A stretch of DNA of 64,000 bases from Tetrahymena thermophila SB210. Lineage: Eukaryota; Ciliophora; Oligohymenophorea; Hymenostomatida; Tetrahymenidae. The position numbers were made by a program, and so were the translations under genes. The notes beneath the pieces were generated by a model. That model had not been told where the DNA came from, did no database searches, and saw only the letters and a program-made list of their open reading frames with translations. Below, piece after piece: positions 60,440 to 64,000 of this stretch. The stretch is from contig NW_002476258.1 in assembly GCF_000189635.1 (NCBI RefSeq), positions 169,145 to 233,144 on the forward strand, in the 5' to 3' direction. The stretch's first letter is position 1; each line of letters starts with the position of its first letter.

Positions 60440-63400
60440 TTTTATAACGTTATTAATACTGCTGTTGTTACTTCCCATACTTAAATTATTATTATAATAA
60501 TTTTAACTCGCTTGACCAGCCTTTTTTCCAAATAAGATATAATCTCCCTGATAATTACTTTAAGTGCCTTTTTTAGGTTTTTCTGTTTTTAATTTAAGTT
60601 ATTTTTTTTAATTCGTAAAGCTACTTATTAATAATTTCAGAACAAATTTAATAAAAATATATAATTAATTACTCTAGTATTGATTGGCAATATTGTTTTT
60701 TTAAACAGATATATACATTTTTTTAGGATCATAAGTCTTTTTCAATGTTTATGCATAAGTTATAGGTTTATTTATATGTGGAAGTGCAAACTTATTGGTA
60801 ATGATAATTAAAATAAAAATATTTACATTGTTTAGTAAATATAAAAAATACCTTAATAGTTTCTTCTTCTGTAGAAATATCATGTGCATAAGAACTTTTA
60901 AATGGATTCTCAACTAATTATTTATTTATTTAGATATTAATTAAAATAAATGGTTTTATTTGAAAAGCATCTTAAAATGAAAAACCAAAACTCTCCAAAC
61001 AAATTAAAAATAGAAATATTTTTCATTAATAGAATTATCAATATAAAATTAATAAATTTTGATAATATTTTAGCTTGTATTTTTAAATTCCCTTAAATTT
61101 TGTAGAAATTCATAATTAAAATATAAAATTAATTAAATAAATCATCTATTAATAATTAAATAAATAAAGCCTTATGAAATTTGGTGATTAAAACTACCTG
61201 AATATTTTCACATTTTATTAATGTATTATTTAGCTTATTGATTAAAAATAAATCACCTCAAAATTTTTTATAATTAAAATTGCCTGAATACTTTTATTTA
61301 TTATTACAAACAAAAATCTATATTTTTATTGATCAAAAATAAAATTTATCTTATCTATTAATGAGTCATATCAATAAATTTTATATTAAAGGGATTTGAA
61401 TTTTAACAAATTTGATTACCTTTTTTTTATTTATTAGGAGGAGGAATGCTTTAAGATTTTTTAGATGGCTATTATTTATAGCTGTACATCCTTTTAGAGC
61501 TTCTATCATCTTCTATCAAACTGTCATTACCAACTCTAGATGATCTAATATCAAAATTTGTTATTAAAATATATAAAATAAATAAATTATATTTATTTAT
61601 TACTTATCATCATAACTGGGCTTTATACTATTTTTTTTTAGAATACTCTCAGTTTTTAAATTTGATTATAAAACTTTATATTATTCATATTCTACTAAAT
61701 CTCTGAAGTATTCATGGTTTATTGCCTGTTTAAATTAAATATTTTAAATCATGATAAATGTATTTATCTATGTACTTAGTTTGCGTTTATTCTTTAATCT
61801 GGGTCATAGATTAACAGTTTTTTAATTAAATCTATGCATTCTGGAGAGGCATTTGCATTTACTAAAAGTTTATCGATTCCTGTACCATGCTATGGTTAGA
61901 AATCAAATTCCATATGAGTTGCATGCTTTTTAAATCTATCTAAAATTTCTTTAGGAGGAGTTCCCAGAATCTAAAATAAAAATTAATTAATTATTAATTA
62001 AATTTTTGAATGGTTTAAAACAAACACTAACAAAATACATTATGGATTTTATGAACCTAATCTAATTCGTTGTTTCCAGGGAACAGAGGATGTAAACCAA
62101 TAATTTCAAACATAACACACCCAACTCCCCATAAGTCCATCTATTTTATTTAATAAAAAACAATTAAAACAAAGTAGAATTAATTTAAAGATAAATTTCA
62201 CTTTATAATCATAATAACCATCAGTTAGCAAGCACTCTGGCGCTCTGTACCAACGTGTGGAGATGTATTCAGTGTAAGGATGCTCTGAGTTGATTCTCTT
62301 ACAGCTACCAAAATCTGCTAGCTTAATGTGTTCGCCTAGCAACAAAATGTTTTCGCTAGAATAAATATAATTAATTATATGGTATTTTATAATTAAATTA
62401 ATTAATGGTTAATAAATTAATAATAAACACCCCTCAAATTTTTATTTGTCTGTCCGATTTCTCAAAAATAATTAATTTCAAAATCTAAAGTATAATTAAA
62501 AATCCTGTCTATAATACATAATTAATGGCTTTATAAAATCAAATTTGAATAACAAATATAATTTATTTGTATTTTAAAAAATATTTTTTAATTTTATTTG
62601 ATATTTAAAAATATTTTTTAATTTTTAATGGATGTTTGAGGTAAGTAATTATTTCAATTAGTAGGAAAAGTAGAAATATATTCTAAGTAATAGATTATAT
62701 TAATGTACGGTTTGATATCCCTGTGAAAGATATTGTTGCGGTGCATGAATTCGATAGCCTTCAAAAGCTAAAATATGTAATTTTTGACTTTATTTGGATT
62801 CAAGTATTTATTTCTGCCTATTTAATAATTGAAAGTGTTTAAGTATTGCAGTTACTCCTCATTCAATACTATTTTATGAATATATCTTTTCTTACTGGAA
62901 AGCAGTTTACTTTACCAGAAAAGAGTTAGCAAGTAGCTAATAATATATATATATATATAAACATACCTTTAATATGCTCGTACAAATTGCAATCCATCAA
63001 TTCGAAAACTAAAACTAATCTGCCAGTTGGCTTATCACTTATTTTATTAAAATATTTGTTAATTAGCTATATAAATAAATGCATTTTAATCTTTTATGTT
63101 TCTCAATATGAGTCTTAAAATATTAAATATACATACTATAGGATTTCATGTAAAGTAATTATGTGCTCATGAGGTGATAACCTTCTTAAAGCCTAGATTT
63201 CTCTTAAATTATTGACCTTTTTTATAAATTATTGTATCAAGAAAACCGCTTTGATAATTTGCTTCAATTTTAATTTTATAAGCACTATTCAAAGTCTTTA
63301 TTTACTTATTCCTCATTTGCAAATACATTTTTCATACACTTAATTGCGACTAACTTTCCTGTTCGCAAAGACTCAGCCATCCAGACTTCGGAAAATGTTC

Positions 63401-63532
63401 CTTCACCCTTCAGCTTAATTAACTTGTATTCTATATATTTGTATTGAAATTTAGTTTATATTTTTCGCTTAGTCTAAGATCATAGCATTGAACTAAGCTA
63501 CAATCTATAAAATAATTTAAATTACAGTTCAT
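60440..63532 (-). CDS. MOK: MOK-type MAP-kinase-like protein kinase
   Basis: The ATG at 63532 (MNQ...) joins across intron 63431-63525 to give [18 protein letters not shown], the Gly-rich loop. Then VAIKCMK (ATP lysine), [20 protein letters not shown] (helix C), [26 protein letters not shown] (catalytic loop) and [12 protein letters not shown]. The activation segment [20 protein letters not shown] has a TEY phosphorylation site and the APE motif. [24 protein letters not shown] and the loss of a MAPK common-docking tail match MOK, a RCK-family kinase linked to cilia. The C-terminal tail is basic and Ser-rich ([30 protein letters not shown]). No TGA is clear in frame before the convergent neighbour, so the 3' end near 60440 is approximate. 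Confidence 0.88.
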
Positions 63533-63976
63533 ATTTAACGATCTTCTTTATTTATCTAATCAAATAAATGAATGTGATTTTATTAGTTGAATTATATTTT
63601 TAGATATCTAAACAAACTATTCTATATTTTAATTAATAAAAATTGTCTGTCACATGATCAAAATTCTTCTATTTAATATACTACTTATCAATTCTATAAT
63701 AATCGCTACATCAAAATTCATATTAAAAGTGCTGGTTGGGGATAGAAAGATAAATGCTTTTATTCAATCTCAAAATAAATCTTTTGATTCTCCAATGAAT
63801 TTAATTTTTATTAATTTGTATTTTTTATATATTTCATTCATATCAAAATTTTTATGAAAATACATACATCCTTCTATTTTTATTAACCTTACTACTCAAA
63901 TTTTAGTCATTCATTTAATTTATATCTATCTACCAAAATAATATATTTTTTTTACATATATAAAAATATAATTTTT
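63533..63976. other. Subtelomeric spacer
   Basis: 444 bp between the kinase start codon and the telomere. AT-rich; must contain the kinase promoter. The short frame at 63654-63857 has no features and is probably chance. No subtelomeric satellite is visible. Confidence 0.7.
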
Positions 63977-64000
63977 GGGGTTGGGGTTGGGGTTGGGGTT
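63977..64000 (+). repeat. Telomere, (GGGGTT)4
   Basis: Four exact GGGGTT repeats at the extreme end, G-rich strand running 5' to 3' outward. This is the telomere repeat of Tetrahymena and close relatives, and shows that the window ends at a macronuclear chromosome end. Confidence 0.97.

Noticed and set aside
63654..63857. 67-codon frame near the telomere
   Set aside because: Short, no motif or family, in AT-rich spacer; could arise by chance.
1..64000. rRNA genes, telomerase RNA, group I intron or CRISPR
   Set aside because: No rRNA-like blocks, no CAACCCCAA template, and no catalytic-core or spacer arrays were seen.

Overview
The window is the right end of a macronuclear chromosome of a Tetrahymena-like ciliate. 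Four supports are visible. The last 24 bases are four GGGGTT repeats, the Tetrahymena-type telomere. The DNA is extremely AT-rich, with AT-rich GT-AG introns. Every convincing protein reads through in-frame TAA and TAG as glutamine, and only TGA stops. Several gene families are characteristic of Tetrahymena. Because of this code, most standard-code ORFs are fragments or shadows; the calls below were made by reading with TAA/TAG = Gln and joining exons by eye.

Layout. 1-10556 (-): a giant membrane protein (signal peptide, beta-propeller, Pmp-like beta-helix repeats, Cys-rich stalk, C-terminal multi-TM domain), running off the left edge. 13180-15598 (-): a protein with two cyclic-nucleotide-binding domains. 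16746-18812 (-): an unknown Gln/Asn-rich protein. 19661-23680 (-): a 1339-residue chromodomain protein, HP1-like, with a very long SP/TP-repeat linker. About 24247-24411: a short pogo/Tigger-like MITE candidate. 24659-27749 (-): a USP-fold protein that has lost both catalytic Cys and His. 28900-33276 (-): a four-TM protein. 34484-35661 (+): a mitochondrial ADP/ATP carrier.

36206-47105 is a duplication-rich cluster. It holds three intact genes for small, probably N-myristoylated and palmitoylated proteins with His-rich and Asn/Gly/Tyr-rich tails (starting MGSC, MGNSCC, MGCCC) plus one pseudogene. It also holds four copies of a zinc-ribbon/TFIIB-like gene (two intact near-identical tandem copies, two decayed) and two identical tRNA-Lys(UUU) genes.

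47986-53169 (+): a large coiled-coil protein. 54330-55132 (-): mitochondrial ribosomal protein uL23m. 55842-60385 (+): a Gln/Asn-rich protein. About 60440-63532 (-): a MOK-type MAP-kinase-like kinase, starting only about 440 bp from the telomere.

The genes are monocistronic and not obviously one pathway. The most distinctive points are the lipidated His-rich family, the dead USP, the giant HP1-like protein, and clear traces of recent tandem duplication and decay, including a relic of the ADP/ATP-carrier intron carried along with a duplicated neighbour.
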